A stretch of DNA of 15,108 nucleotides from DATBGE01 sp036558125. GTDB lineage: Bacteria; Gemmatimonadota; Gemmatimonadetes; Gemmatimonadales; GWC2-71-9. A model generated the notes under the pieces. It searched no databases. It worked only from the letters and a program-made list of their open reading frames with translations, and had not been told where the DNA came from. Made by a program: the position numbers and the translations under genes. Numbering within the stretch: position 1 is the first letter of the stretch; the number at the start of each line of letters is the position of its first letter. Below, piece by piece: positions 1 through 5,987 of this stretch. Location of the stretch: contig DATBGE010000149.1 in NCBI GenBank assembly GCA_036558125.1, forward strand, positions 1 to 15,108, in the 5' to 3' direction.

Positions 1-1
1 G

Positions 2-277
2 ATCGAATATTCCTGGGGCGGCCAGCTGGGGTTCGCTCTGGACTATCTGCCCCACGCCGGCACCTTCGATGGGGTGCATTATGCCCTGGCCTACGCCGGC
101 CACGGGGTTGCCCTCTCCAGTTACCTCGGACACCGGATGGGAGAGCTGCTGGCGGGCAGGAACGAACGCCCTCCGCTGTGGGGACTGCCGTTCGCTGCGG
201 TTCCACTGTATCGCGGGCGGCCCTGGTTTCTGCCGCTCGCGGGCGTGTGGTTCAGGGTGCGGGATTGGTTGGGATAG
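2..277 (+). CDS. FAD-dependent oxidoreductase (DAO family), C-terminal part only
   Basis: The reading frame is open from the left edge and stops at TAG 275-277, giving about 91 residues; the start lies outside the window. What is visible is the end of a DAO-type (D-amino-acid oxidase fold) flavoenzyme: a YSWGGQLGF stretch, a D-x-L-P-H-x-G segment, then AYAGHGVALSSYLG followed by a helix with GHRMGELLAG. In this family that Gly-His-Gly-Val stretch helps close the FAD site, and the tail continues with a Leu-Pro-aromatic segment like the one seen here (LWGLPFAAVPLY). Such enzymes oxidise amines or amino acids, including gamma-glutamylputrescine (PuuB) and glycine or sarcosine. The downstream aminotransferase resembles a putrescine enzyme, so an amine substrate is plausible, but the N-terminal Rossmann motif and substrate site are not visible. 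Family is fairly sure; substrate is unknown. Confidence 0.8.
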   Translation: MEYSWGGQLGFALDYLPHAGTFDGVHYALAYAGHGVALSSYLGHRMGELLAGRNERPPLWGLPFAAVPLYRGRPWFLPLAGVWFRVRDWLG

Positions 278-312
278 CCGTCAGCCGTCCGCTATTAGCT
301 GTTAGCCGTTAG
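278..312. repeat. Tandem 7-bp repeat, five degenerate units
   Basis: Immediately after the stop codon of the oxidoreductase the sequence divides into CCGTCAG, CCGTCCG, CTATTAG, CTGTTAG and CCGTTAG, five units of exactly seven bases. Units 3 to 5 share YNRTTAG-like ends. It starts at the first base after the stop, so it may be part of the transcript tail. The unit sequence differs from the other 7-bp arrays in this window, but the period is the same. Confidence 0.6.
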
Positions 313-592
313 CCAAGTACTGCACTTCTCCTTCCGGGAAGAGCCGACTGAGCACGCTGCGGCGGTCAAAGAGCAACTGATATCGGGCGATGTATGGCTG
401 GCCCAACTGGGGAACGGAGACCTGCACAGGCACGAGCAAACAGTCGAATCTGGACTACCGCCTTGCCAAAGAAGGTGGAACCATGTCGCGTTCCCCACGG
501 CGGACGAAATGAAGCGGCTTGAATATCAGAAGGACTTAGGCGCGGCGGCGGCGCTCTGGGATCAGACCTGGAGCGAGATCAAGAACGCATAG
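299..592 (+). pseudogene. Possible gene remnant lacking a proper start
   Basis: One frame stays open for 97 codons from just inside the heptamer repeat to TAG 590-592. The translation looks protein-like in places (HFSFREEPTEHAAAVKEQ, then DEMKRLEYQKDLGAAAALW and a Trp-rich charged tail). No ATG or GTG exists in this frame before ATG 509, which would leave only 27 residues. The open stretch begins inside the repeat, so a 5' truncation is possible. I do not recognise the family. It ends 13 bases before the aminotransferase start, an operon-like spacing. It could equally be a chance open frame in GC-rich DNA. Apart from the repeat, I see nothing else in 278-605. Confidence 0.25.
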
Positions 593-593
593 C

Positions 594-600
594 GGGGAGG
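594..600 (+). promoter_or_regulatory. Ribosome binding site of the aminotransferase gene
   Basis: GGGGAGG ends five bases before the GTG at 606. It decides the start, because the first in-frame ATG lies 23 codons further in and would drop a conserved N-terminal helix. Confidence 0.7.
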
Positions 601-605
601 ATCGA

Positions 606-1958
606 GTGCGGTTGCCAGACAGCGAGGTCCTGAAGCAAAGCGAGCGCTATCTCCGGCTCATCGGCGGCGCGGAAATGTCGCTCGAAGAGAAGCAGGCCTT
701 CATCGCGGAGACGGTGGAGGCGTACGAAAAGCACGTCAACCGGGGGTTCATCGGCTATCGCAAGTCGGTCACTGAAGCCGGCCAATTCGCGGCCCTCGAA
801 TGGTCGGGACGCGGTGCGGTGCTGAAAGATCTGCTGGGCCGCGAGTACATCGACTGCCTCGGCGGCTACGGCATCTTCAGCGCGGGCATCAATCATCCCA
901 AGATCGTGAAGGCAGTCACCGATCAGCTCCAGCGGATGGCGCTCAACAGTCAGGAGCTGCTGGAGCCCTGGCGCGCGGCACTCGCCCGGTTGCTCGCTGC
1001 CGTCACCCCTGGGCGATTGAATAACTGCTTCTTCATCAACAACGGTACCGACGCGATCGAAGGCGCAATCAAGCTGGCGCGCCTTCACACCAGGCGAAAC
1101 ACCTTCCTTTCCACCCTGGGTGGGTTCCACGGCAAATCGATGGGATCACTGTCGCTGATGGGGAAGGCCTCCTTCCGGGAGCCCTTCCTCGGTGGCCTGC
1201 AGGATGTACGGTTCGTGCCTTACGGCGACGCGAAGGCACTCGAGGCCGAGCTGGCCAAGGCCGAGCACGTAGGGACTCCGATCGCGGCGTTCATGGTCGA
1301 ACCGGTGCAGGGAGAGGCGGGCGGCGTGGTTCCGCCGGACGACTATCTGCCGCGAGTTCGTGAACTCTGCACCCGCTTCGGCACATTGATGGTCGCGGAT
1401 GAGATTCAGACCGGAATGGGCCGCACCGGGCGGTTATGGGGTGTGGACCACTGGGGCGTCGAACCCGACATCATGTGCATCGGCAAGTCGATTGGGGGCG
1501 GCGTCATGCCACTCTCGGCATTCATCTCCACCCCCGAGATCTGGGAAGTGCTGATTCCCAACCCGATCATTCACTCCACCACCTTCGGCGGGAATCCGAT
1601 TGCCTGTGCGGCGGGAATTGCGGCGATTCAGGTAACACTGGAGGAAGACCTGCCCGGTCAGGCTGCCGTGAAGGGGGAATATCTCCTCGCCGAGTTCGGC
1701 AAATTGGTGGAGCGGTTTCCCCAGGTTCTGGCCGACGTCCACGGGAAGGGTCTTCTGATCGGAATGGAATTTCACAGCGATCCGATTGGCTGGAAGTGCG
1801 CCTCGGGATTGTTCAAACGCGGCGTGCTGGTGGCAGGCACCTACTCAAAAGCTCGTACCATCCGCATCGAACCGCCGCTGGGTATCCCGATGGATTTGTT
1901 GAAGGAGATGCTGAACCGGCTGGAGGACACGCTGAAGGAAGTGAGGAGTGAGAAGTAA
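606..1958 (+). CDS. patA: Class III PLP aminotransferase, putrescine aminotransferase-like
   Basis: This 450-aa enzyme would transfer the amino group of putrescine to 2-oxoglutarate, giving 4-aminobutanal (which cyclises to pyrroline) in the cytoplasm. It is collinear with my recollection of E. coli PatA/YgjG through distinctive blocks: EHVN-like KHVNRGFIGYRKSVT near residue 40, EYIDCLGGYGIF, LNSQELLEPWRA, FHGKSMG, EPVQGE, DEIQTGMGRTG and the near-end RIEPPL. The cofactor residues are present: Asp265 in VADEIQTG and the Schiff-base Lys294 in CIGKSIGGG. Length matches the family (about 450-460). The GTG start at 606 is chosen because GGGGAGG (594-600) sits five bases upstream and the N-terminus aligns. 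The last codons (Val-Arg-Ser-Glu-Lys-stop) are made of the 7-bp repeat array, so the tail is probably not native. Ornithine or acetylornithine aminotransferase is less likely given the N-terminal extension. Confidence 0.85.
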   Translation: MRLPDSEVLKQSERYLRLIGGAEMSLEEKQAFIAETVEAYEKHVNRGFIGYRKSVTEAGQFAALEWSGRGAVLKDLLGREYIDCLGGYGIFSAGINHPKIVKAVTDQLQRMALNSQELLEPWRAALARLLAAVTPGRLNNCFFINNGTDAIEGAIKLARLHTRRNTFLSTLGGFHGKSMGSLSLMGKASFREPFLGGLQDVRFVPYGDAKALEAELAKAEHVGTPIAAFMVEPVQGEAGGVVPPDDYLPRVRELCTRFGTLMVADEIQTGMGRTGRLWGVDHWGVEPDIMCIGKSIGGGVMPLSAFISTPEIWEVLIPNPIIHSTTFGGNPIACAAGIAAIQVTLEEDLPGQAAVKGEYLLAEFGKLVERFPQVLADVHGKGLLIGMEFHSDPIGWKCASGLFKRGVLVAGTYSKARTIRIEPPLGIPMDLLKEMLNRLEDTLKEVRSEK

Positions 1959-2015
1959 GGAATAAGGAGTAAGGAGTGAGGAGTGAGGAGTAAGGAGTGA
2001 GGAGTGAGAAATAAC
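1939..2015. repeat. Tandem 7-bp repeat, eleven units (consensus GAGTRAG)
   Basis: The 77 bases divide into exactly eleven heptamers: AAGTGAG, GAGTGAG, AAGTAAG, GAATAAG, GAGTAAG, GAGTGAG twice, GAGTAAG, GAGTGAG twice and AAATAAC. The array starts inside the aminotransferase gene; its first units encode the final codons and supply the TAA stop at 1956-1958. It is strongly purine-biased on the plus strand. The matching inverted units lie at 2054-2081, across a hairpin. Confidence 0.85.
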
Positions 2016-2016
2016 G

Positions 2017-2055
2017 AAGGGGTGGTGGGCGCTGATGCTTGCCCTACCACCCCTT
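2017..2055. terminator. Hairpin between convergent genes, probable bidirectional terminator
   Basis: AAGGGGTGGTGGGC (2017-2030) pairs with GCCCTACCACCCCTT (2041-2055), a 14-bp stem with one bulged T and a 10-base loop. It lies between the aminotransferase (plus) and the porin-like gene (minus). Read on the minus strand the stem is followed by TTCGTTATTTC, the more terminator-like side. On the plus strand it runs into CT-rich repeats without a clean T run. The surrounding inverted heptamers extend the potential stem further. Confidence 0.6.
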
Positions 2056-2081
2056 CTCACTTCTCACTTCTCACTTCTTAC
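2054..2081. repeat. Inverted 7-bp repeat, four units (TTCTCAC)
   Basis: TTCTCAC occurs three times followed by TTCTTAC, without spacing. The reverse complement, GTGAGAA, is a rotated version of the AAGTGAG/GAGTGAG units at 1939-2015, so the two arrays are inverted copies of one repeat family flanking the hairpin. A few degenerate CT-rich bases continue to about 2105, at the 3' end of the porin-like gene. Confidence 0.75.
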
Positions 2082-2101
2082 TTCTTCATCCGTTCATTCC
2101 C

Positions 2102-2953
2102 TCACTCGGCTTCCTTGCTCCCCCCGAAATCGTGGCCCCAGCTGATCGTGGCACCGAACCAGATCTTGGTGTCTTCCTGGTTCACGCCCGTCGGGCCGCT
2201 GGTGGTCTTGGTGATCTTGACGAACTCGTCGTTGTTGACCAGGAAGTGGAAGGACGGTGCGATCGACAGGGGACCTGCCGAGAAGGGCAGGGCGAGCGAA
2301 AAATCAAGGTGAGTCAGGCCACTCTCGTTGAAGTTGGCCAGTTCATTCGGGTCGCTGCTGTTGACCTCCTGTCCGGCGCTGAAGCCGGCCAGCGCGCCGA
2401 TGGTGAGCGGCAGCTCGGGGGTCAGGGGAATGCCGTGCGAAACACTCGCCTCGATGTAGGCACCCTTGATCTTGTCCACGTCGTAATAGATCGAGAGCTT
2501 GGGGCTCAGGAAGACGTCGGCCGACACCTTGCCGTAGATTTCAATCGTATTGTTATCCTCGGTCAGCCCGGCGTCGTTGGGGTAGATGTACCCCGTAGCG
2601 CCCGGCGTGAGGGTGACTTTTCCGACCGGGATGCCCAACTCCGCCCACCAGTCGAATTCCGTCAGGTCGGGACCAGCCAGGCCGCCGCCTTCGCTGATGT
2701 CATCCGGCACATTGTCGTACTTGCTGGGCTCGATGTTCGCCCAGCCACCGACGGTGAGAGCGGTTGACGAGATCGGGAAGGTCAAGTAGAGGTCGGGCTG
2801 AATCACGAAGTTGTTGGTCAACGACAACCCTCTCCAGACGTAGGCGCTGTTGAAGGCAGCGTCTGCGCCCAGAGTCACCTGCGCGGTGGCGGAGCTCGCG
2901 AGCCCCAGGGCAAGGCCGAGGACGGCTCCTCCGACGATGAACGAGCGTCTCAT
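2102..2953 (-). CDS. Outer-membrane beta-barrel protein, TorF/Gcw_chp-like putative porin
   Basis: The 283-aa product begins with a clear signal peptide (MRRSFIVGGAVLGLALG, cleavage probably after SATA, before Gln-Val). The mature part starts with a strand and an AYVWRGLSLTNN block, like the conserved Tyr-x-Trp/Phe-Arg-Gly-x-Ser near the N-terminus of TorF/Gcw_chp-type putative porins. Alternating hydrophobic strands follow, and the chain ends in an amphipathic strand (IWFGATISWGHDF) before a charged tail. The expected location is the outer membrane, allowing passage of small solutes; the substrate is unknown. The ATG at 2953 is supported by GAGGAGA six bases upstream on the minus strand. A leader of about 150 bases with several hairpins and a strong promoter lie upstream. 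The family call rests on the N-terminal motif and barrel pattern only; a generic barrel protein is the alternative. Confidence 0.72.
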   Translation of the reverse strand: MRRSFIVGGAVLGLALGLASSATAQVTLGADAAFNSAYVWRGLSLTNNFVIQPDLYLTFPISSTALTVGGWANIEPSKYDNVPDDISEGGGLAGPDLTEFDWWAELGIPVGKVTLTPGATGYIYPNDAGLTEDNNTIEIYGKVSADVFLSPKLSIYYDVDKIKGAYIEASVSHGIPLTPELPLTIGALAGFSAGQEVNSSDPNELANFNESGLTHLDFSLALPFSAGPLSIAPSFHFLVNNDEFVKITKTTSGPTGVNQEDTKIWFGATISWGHDFGGSKEAE

Positions 2954-2982
2954 GTGGTCTCCTCAGGTAAGTGAATAAAGAA

Positions 2983-3010
2983 CCGGCCCGCTCTCACCCA
3001 AGCGGACCGG
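2983..3010 (-). promoter_or_regulatory. Leader hairpin with terminator-like tail (possible attenuator)
   Basis: On the minus strand CCGGTCCGCT pairs with AGCGGGCCGG over ten base pairs (one G-U) around the 8-base loop TGGGTGAG. TTCTTTATT follows at once (2982-2974). It lies inside the presumed leader of the porin-like gene, about 30 bases before its ATG. Further small hairpins occur upstream: GGAC/GTCC at 3015-3027, and CCG-x-TCGG pairing with CCGA-x-CGG at 3043-3063. The shape matches an intrinsic terminator placed as an attenuator, though the T run is imperfect. I cannot match it to a known riboswitch class. Confidence 0.45.
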
Positions 3011-3085
3011 CGTTGGACCTTTTGTCCATGCACTAGGCGCCGCCGGTCGGTCTAGCCGAACGGATTGAGAAAAATTGCCTTTCGA

Positions 3086-3136
3086 TTGTCAGGTAAGGAC
3101 ATAGCGCTATATACCGGGGCCGCCCAAGCCTGTCAA
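3086..3136. promoter_or_regulatory. Symmetric divergent sigma70-type promoter sharing one -10 hexamer
   Basis: Minus strand: TTGACA (3136-3131), 17-base spacer, TATATA (3113-3108), aimed at the porin-like gene with a predicted start near 3101. Plus strand: TTGTCA (3086-3091), 16-base spacer, the same TATATA (3108-3113), aimed at the HEAT-repeat gene with a predicted start near 3120. TATATA is its own reverse complement, so one -10 element can serve both directions. The perfect palindrome ATAGCGCTAT (3101-3110) overlaps it and could be an operator. The minus-strand match is close to the full consensus. Confidence 0.65.
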
Positions 3137-3201
3137 GCAAGGACCATCCCAGCCGATGGCAGGTTGACTAACCGAGTGCCAGACAGCACGTTGAGCCATC
3201 C

Positions 3202-4599
3202 ATGGATGAACTCCCGGCCGGGCCAGCGACGGAAACTTTCGAGCAGACTCTGGGCGACCTCGTCAGTCAGATGAGGGCGCACCCCGGGGACCACGCGGCC
3301 TTCGCTGCCGCCCTGGACAGGGTGGTCGGCAGCGTAGCGGGTTCGCCCGCCACCATTGAGGCCGGTATCGAGAATACCTGGTCCCTGGATGGGGACGACC
3401 TCAAGGGACGGCTGCTTACCCGCGGGGTAGATGCTATTCGGGTGTCGGCCGGAGCCAGTCGGGACGATCTCCAGGCTTTGGCCCGGGCGCTGGCCGAGGA
3501 TGAAGGGCCGCTTCCCAACACGCCTGGCGTGCAGGTTGATCTGATTCCCACGCTGGGTCAGATCCTCGGTACCGCACAGGGAGCTGACGGGGAGCCGTTC
3601 GCCGTCATTCCGGAGCGGACCTTTGCCGGCGATACCCCTCCCGTACTCACCGATCGAATCCGTTCCGGCGACCGGATCGCCGCTATGCTGCGCCAGCTGC
3701 TGGACATGGTTCAGGCTTCGGTGCGGCGTGGAGCCTGGCTCGAAGTGCTGCACAACGCCCAAGGGGTGCTCCGTCTCATCGGCGGCATCCCGGAGGAAGA
3801 TCGGCGGGGCTATGTCATCGCGCTTCGTCGCACCCTGTCTCGCCCGGTGCTGCAGGCGCTGATCGAACAAGCGTATCGGGTGAACGAGGAACGGCCTCGG
3901 ACGGTGGAGCTGCTCCGTTGGTCCGGTCTGGATTCGGCGGAGTTGATGCTGGAAAACCTTCGCGCGGCGGAAGCGATCGGCCCCCGGGCATTCCTTCTCG
4001 AGGCACTCGGAAGCATGCCGGATGCCTATCCGCTGGCCGTCGCGCTGCTCTCTAACGAGCGCTGGAGCGATCTCCGTCTCGGCGCCGAGGTCCTGGGTCG
4101 CATGGGCAACACCCGCGCGATCCCCGCATTACTCGGCCGAGCCAATCACCCGGATGAACGGGTACGCCTGTCCGTCATTGATGCCCTGGCCGGTTTCCGG
4201 GACAAGCGCGTGGTGGAGGGGCTGCGGCAGTTACTGAGCCATCCCTCGCCCAGGACTCGGGCGCACGCAGGGAAAGCGCTGGCCGGTCGTCACTCCGGCG
4301 CCATTGCGATGCCACTGCTCGCAGCTCTGGAGCAGGAAAAGGATCGCACCGTACGGGTAGAACTGCTTCAGGCGCTCGCCGGCATTGATGCGCCGGAGGC
4401 CGGGGCCGTGCTGGTCAAGGTCGCGACCGAGCGACGCGGCCTCCTGAGCCGCGGCCGCCCGACCTCAGAGCGACTCGAAGTGGTCAGCGCGCTCGCGAAC
4501 GCCAAGACCGACGCCTCGCGGGTGGCTCTCTCCCGGATCGCGGCTGAGGCTGACGGGCAGGTGCGCGAGGCGGCAGTCCAAGCCCTCGACTCTCACTGA
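3202..4599 (+). CDS. HEAT-repeat protein with unrecognised N-terminal domain
   Basis: The product is 465 aa with no signal peptide or membrane segment, so probably cytoplasmic. Residues 1 to about 265 form a mostly helical domain I cannot assign. It includes a small segment with GVDAIRVSAGASRDDLQAL. From about residue 268 to the end there is a run of paired helices of roughly 30 residues typical of HEAT repeats: for example GAEVLGRMGNTRAIPALLG, VRLSVIDALAGFRDKRVVEGL and VRVELLQALAGIDAPEAGAVL. HEAT arrays are protein-binding scaffolds; nothing visible suggests catalysis. The ATG at 3202 has no good Shine-Dalgarno sequence (only a weak GAG). Transcription probably starts at the shared promoter about 80 bases upstream. 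The gene stands alone and faces a convergent neighbour across a tandem repeat. Function is unknown. Confidence 0.8.
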   Translation: MDELPAGPATETFEQTLGDLVSQMRAHPGDHAAFAAALDRVVGSVAGSPATIEAGIENTWSLDGDDLKGRLLTRGVDAIRVSAGASRDDLQALARALAEDEGPLPNTPGVQVDLIPTLGQILGTAQGADGEPFAVIPERTFAGDTPPVLTDRIRSGDRIAAMLRQLLDMVQASVRRGAWLEVLHNAQGVLRLIGGIPEEDRRGYVIALRRTLSRPVLQALIEQAYRVNEERPRTVELLRWSGLDSAELMLENLRAAEAIGPRAFLLEALGSMPDAYPLAVALLSNERWSDLRLGAEVLGRMGNTRAIPALLGRANHPDERVRLSVIDALAGFRDKRVVEGLRQLLSHPSPRTRAHAGKALAGRHSGAIAMPLLAALEQEKDRTVRVELLQALAGIDAPEAGAVLVKVATERRGLLSRGRPTSERLEVVSALANAKTDASRVALSRIAAEADGQVREAAVQALDSH

Positions 4600-4613
4600 C
4601 CCTTCGACATCGT

Positions 4614-4681
4614 TGTCCGCCGGTCCGCCGGTCCGCCGGTCCGCCGGTCCGCCATTCGCCATTCGTCATTCCTCATTCCGC
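4614..4681. repeat. Compound tandem repeat: 8-bp units then 7-bp units
   Basis: TGTCCGCC is followed by GGTCCGCC four times (4622-4653), a period of eight. The period then shifts to seven with ATTCGCC, ATTCGTC, ATTCCTC and ATTCCGC (4654-4681). It fills most of the 93-base gap between two convergent genes. I see no separate terminator hairpin there, although GGTCC/GGACC-type self-pairing within the repeat is limited. Confidence 0.8.
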
Positions 4682-4692
4682 TTCCCGCCCTC

Positions 4693-5340
4693 TCACATCC
4701 TCCCGATATCCAGATTCTCCACGTGCACGCTCAAATTGTGATTCATCCTGAGCCCCACGATCCCGTCGGTATCGACACTGTCTGCCGCGACTGAGTAAAC
4801 CACCTGTCCATTGACCAGGAAACTCACTTTGCCCTTCACAACCTGGAGCGCAAGGTTATTGGCCACTGACCCTTCGCTCGAAACCATCTTGACCACAGGA
4901 CTCGGAGTCCAATCCTTGGTGAGGTCGCTGGTTTCCGCCCCGTTGCGGCGCTTGACCTTGAAGGTGCCGTCGCCCCGAATGAGGAAGTAGGTGTACCGCT
5001 CACCTGCCCCCTCCAGGTTCTGCCCCCCGATGAACAATCCAAAGGCTTCCTCGTGCGACCCCCTCCCGGGAAACAGATGCATCCTGGACGTAACGCTGTA
5101 CTGGGTCTTGGCCTGGTCCACCGGGCGGTAGATGATCGTCGAGCTGCCCGTGGTGACGTGCCAGCCGGGAGGCATCGCCTCGAACTTCACGGTGGTAGCG
5201 GGGGCATTCTCGTCCGTCCGGACCATCCAGCCTGGGGGGAACTTGCCGCCTCCCTCGATCGCCATGCTGTGATCGTGTTCCTGGGCATTGAGCGTCGCGG
5301 CGACGAAGGTGCTGATCAGGACTGCGGTCAGGGCGCGCAT
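4693..5340 (-). CDS. Secreted protein, concanavalin/LamG-like fold (DUF1080-like)
   Basis: Starting at ATG 5340 the protein is 215 aa with a signal peptide (MRALTAVLISTFVAATLNA, then Gln-Glu-His-Asp-His) and should be exported. The mature chain is rich in beta strands and has the look of a single lectin-type jelly roll: STIIYRPVDQ, a strand block around FGLFIGGQNLEG, YTYFLIRGDGTFKVKRRNG, VVKGKVSFLVNGQVVYS and GIVGLRMNHNL. The 'property of the ligand in a non-binding state, then Gly-Leu-Arg' pattern near the end resembles DUF1080/family-16-like domains that bind or cleave glycans. I cannot identify catalytic residues, so no enzyme activity is claimed. A GTG at 5358 would add six residues but has no ribosome site; GCGAGA before ATG 5340 is a weak one. 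The gene appears to be a single transcription unit. Confidence 0.7.
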   Translation of the reverse strand: MRALTAVLISTFVAATLNAQEHDHSMAIEGGGKFPPGWMVRTDENAPATTVKFEAMPPGWHVTTGSSTIIYRPVDQAKTQYSVTSRMHLFPGRGSHEEAFGLFIGGQNLEGAGERYTYFLIRGDGTFKVKRRNGAETSDLTKDWTPSPVVKMVSSEGSVANNLALQVVKGKVSFLVNGQVVYSVAADSVDTDGIVGLRMNHNLSVHVENLDIGRM

Positions 5341-5379
5341 GGCTGGTCTCGCTGGCACGGTGGGTGGCAGATCTGAATG

Positions 5380-5408
5380 TTGAATCCTCGCCGGGAATCG
5401 GCTAAGCT
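5380..5408 (+). promoter_or_regulatory. Predicted sigma70-type promoter for the small membrane protein
   Basis: TTGAAT (5380-5385), a 17-base spacer, and TAAGCT (5403-5408). It predicts a start near 5415 and a leader of about 30 bases before ATG 5444. The -10 is only a moderate match, so this is tentative. Confidence 0.4.
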
Positions 5409-5443
5409 ATGTCTCGCCTCAAGCCCTGATCCCGGAGTGGACG

Positions 5444-5629
5444 ATGGAAATCCTCGGTCGCATTTTCGCCGCTATCGGTGCCGGCGGCGTGCTCACGGCC
5501 CTGACCTTCGTGTCGCTGCTCATCGGCGTCCTGGTCCACGGAATGATTCTGCTGATGGCGGGAAAGCCGATCGACGACTACCTACGAAAGAAGGGCCACG
5601 AGGTTTTCGAACCGGGGAATCTCAAGTAA
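5444..5629 (+). CDS. Small membrane protein of unknown function
   Basis: This 61-aa product starts at an ATG preceded by GGAG (5434-5437) at a good distance. Residues 5 to about 40 are almost wholly hydrophobic (IFAAIGAGGVLTALTFVSLL, then IGVLVHGMILLMAG), enough for one long or two short transmembrane helices. A soluble charged tail follows: KPIDDYLRKKGHEVFEPGNLK. The codon use and ribosome site argue for a real gene. Its last eight bases overlap the end of the convergent minus-strand gene. I do not recognise the family. The positive DYLRKKG tail probably faces the cytoplasm. Confidence 0.7.
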   Translation: MEILGRIFAAIGAGGVLTALTFVSLLIGVLVHGMILLMAGKPIDDYLRKKGHEVFEPGNLK

Positions 5630-5987
5630 TCGGCTTCTCCTCCTCCGCCTGTCCGCCCTCCGCACTCGCCGCCTTTACCGCCGCGTCGTAGTTGATTTTC
5701 AGGCTGCCAAAGAGTTCCCGCAGGCCCCGGATCTTCATCTGGTGCCCCCCTCCACGGCGCGCCATGGTACTCATCAGGCCCGCCGTTTCGGCGAGGCCGT
5801 TGAGGCTCATCTGACCCGCCCCCGACTTGATTTCATCCAGGGTGCGCCCGAAGCCGCGCACGACGGTCTCATCGGCCTGCATGTTGGCCATGAGCTCGAT
5901 GATGCTGTGGATTTTCTGGAACTTCGGCGTCAGTCCCTGCAGGTAGGCCAGCTGCGCCTGCTGCCGTGCATTCAGTTTGACTCCCAT
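5622..5987 (-). CDS. Small helical cytoplasmic protein, unknown function
   Basis: The 121-aa product has no signal or membrane segment. Helix-prone stretches dominate: LNARQQAQLAYLQGLTPKFQ, HSIIELMANMQADETVVRGF, LNGLAETAGLMSTMARRGGG, and LRELFGSLKINYDAAVKAAS with an acidic tail. The overall pattern is loosely like a four-helix bundle such as an Hpt domain, but there is no clear His-x-x-Lys-Gly phosphorylation site, so I do not assign it. No Shine-Dalgarno sequence precedes ATG 5987. Instead TACTAT lies only nine bases upstream (6002-5997), suggesting a nearly leaderless message. It overlaps the convergent 61-aa gene by eight bases. Confidence 0.7.
   Translation of the reverse strand: MGVKLNARQQAQLAYLQGLTPKFQKIHSIIELMANMQADETVVRGFGRTLDEIKSGAGQMSLNGLAETAGLMSTMARRGGGHQMKIRGLRELFGSLKINYDAAVKAASAEGGQAEEEKPIT

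Noticed and set aside
1939..2081. Could the repeat arrays be a CRISPR?
   Set aside because: Units are seven bases and adjoin without spacers, so this is a simple tandem repeat.
2039..2767. A 242-aa plus-strand frame opposite the porin-like gene
   Set aside because: It begins in the CT-rich repeat. The minus strand has the signal peptide, ribosome site and barrel pattern.
3133..3870. A 245-aa minus-strand frame over the start of the HEAT-repeat gene
   Set aside because: Its composition is typical of a shadow frame, and it would run through the divergent promoter region.
5622..5987. Hpt phosphotransfer domain for the 121-aa helical protein
   Set aside because: Length and helix content fit, but the usual phosphorylated His with its Lys-Gly context is missing.
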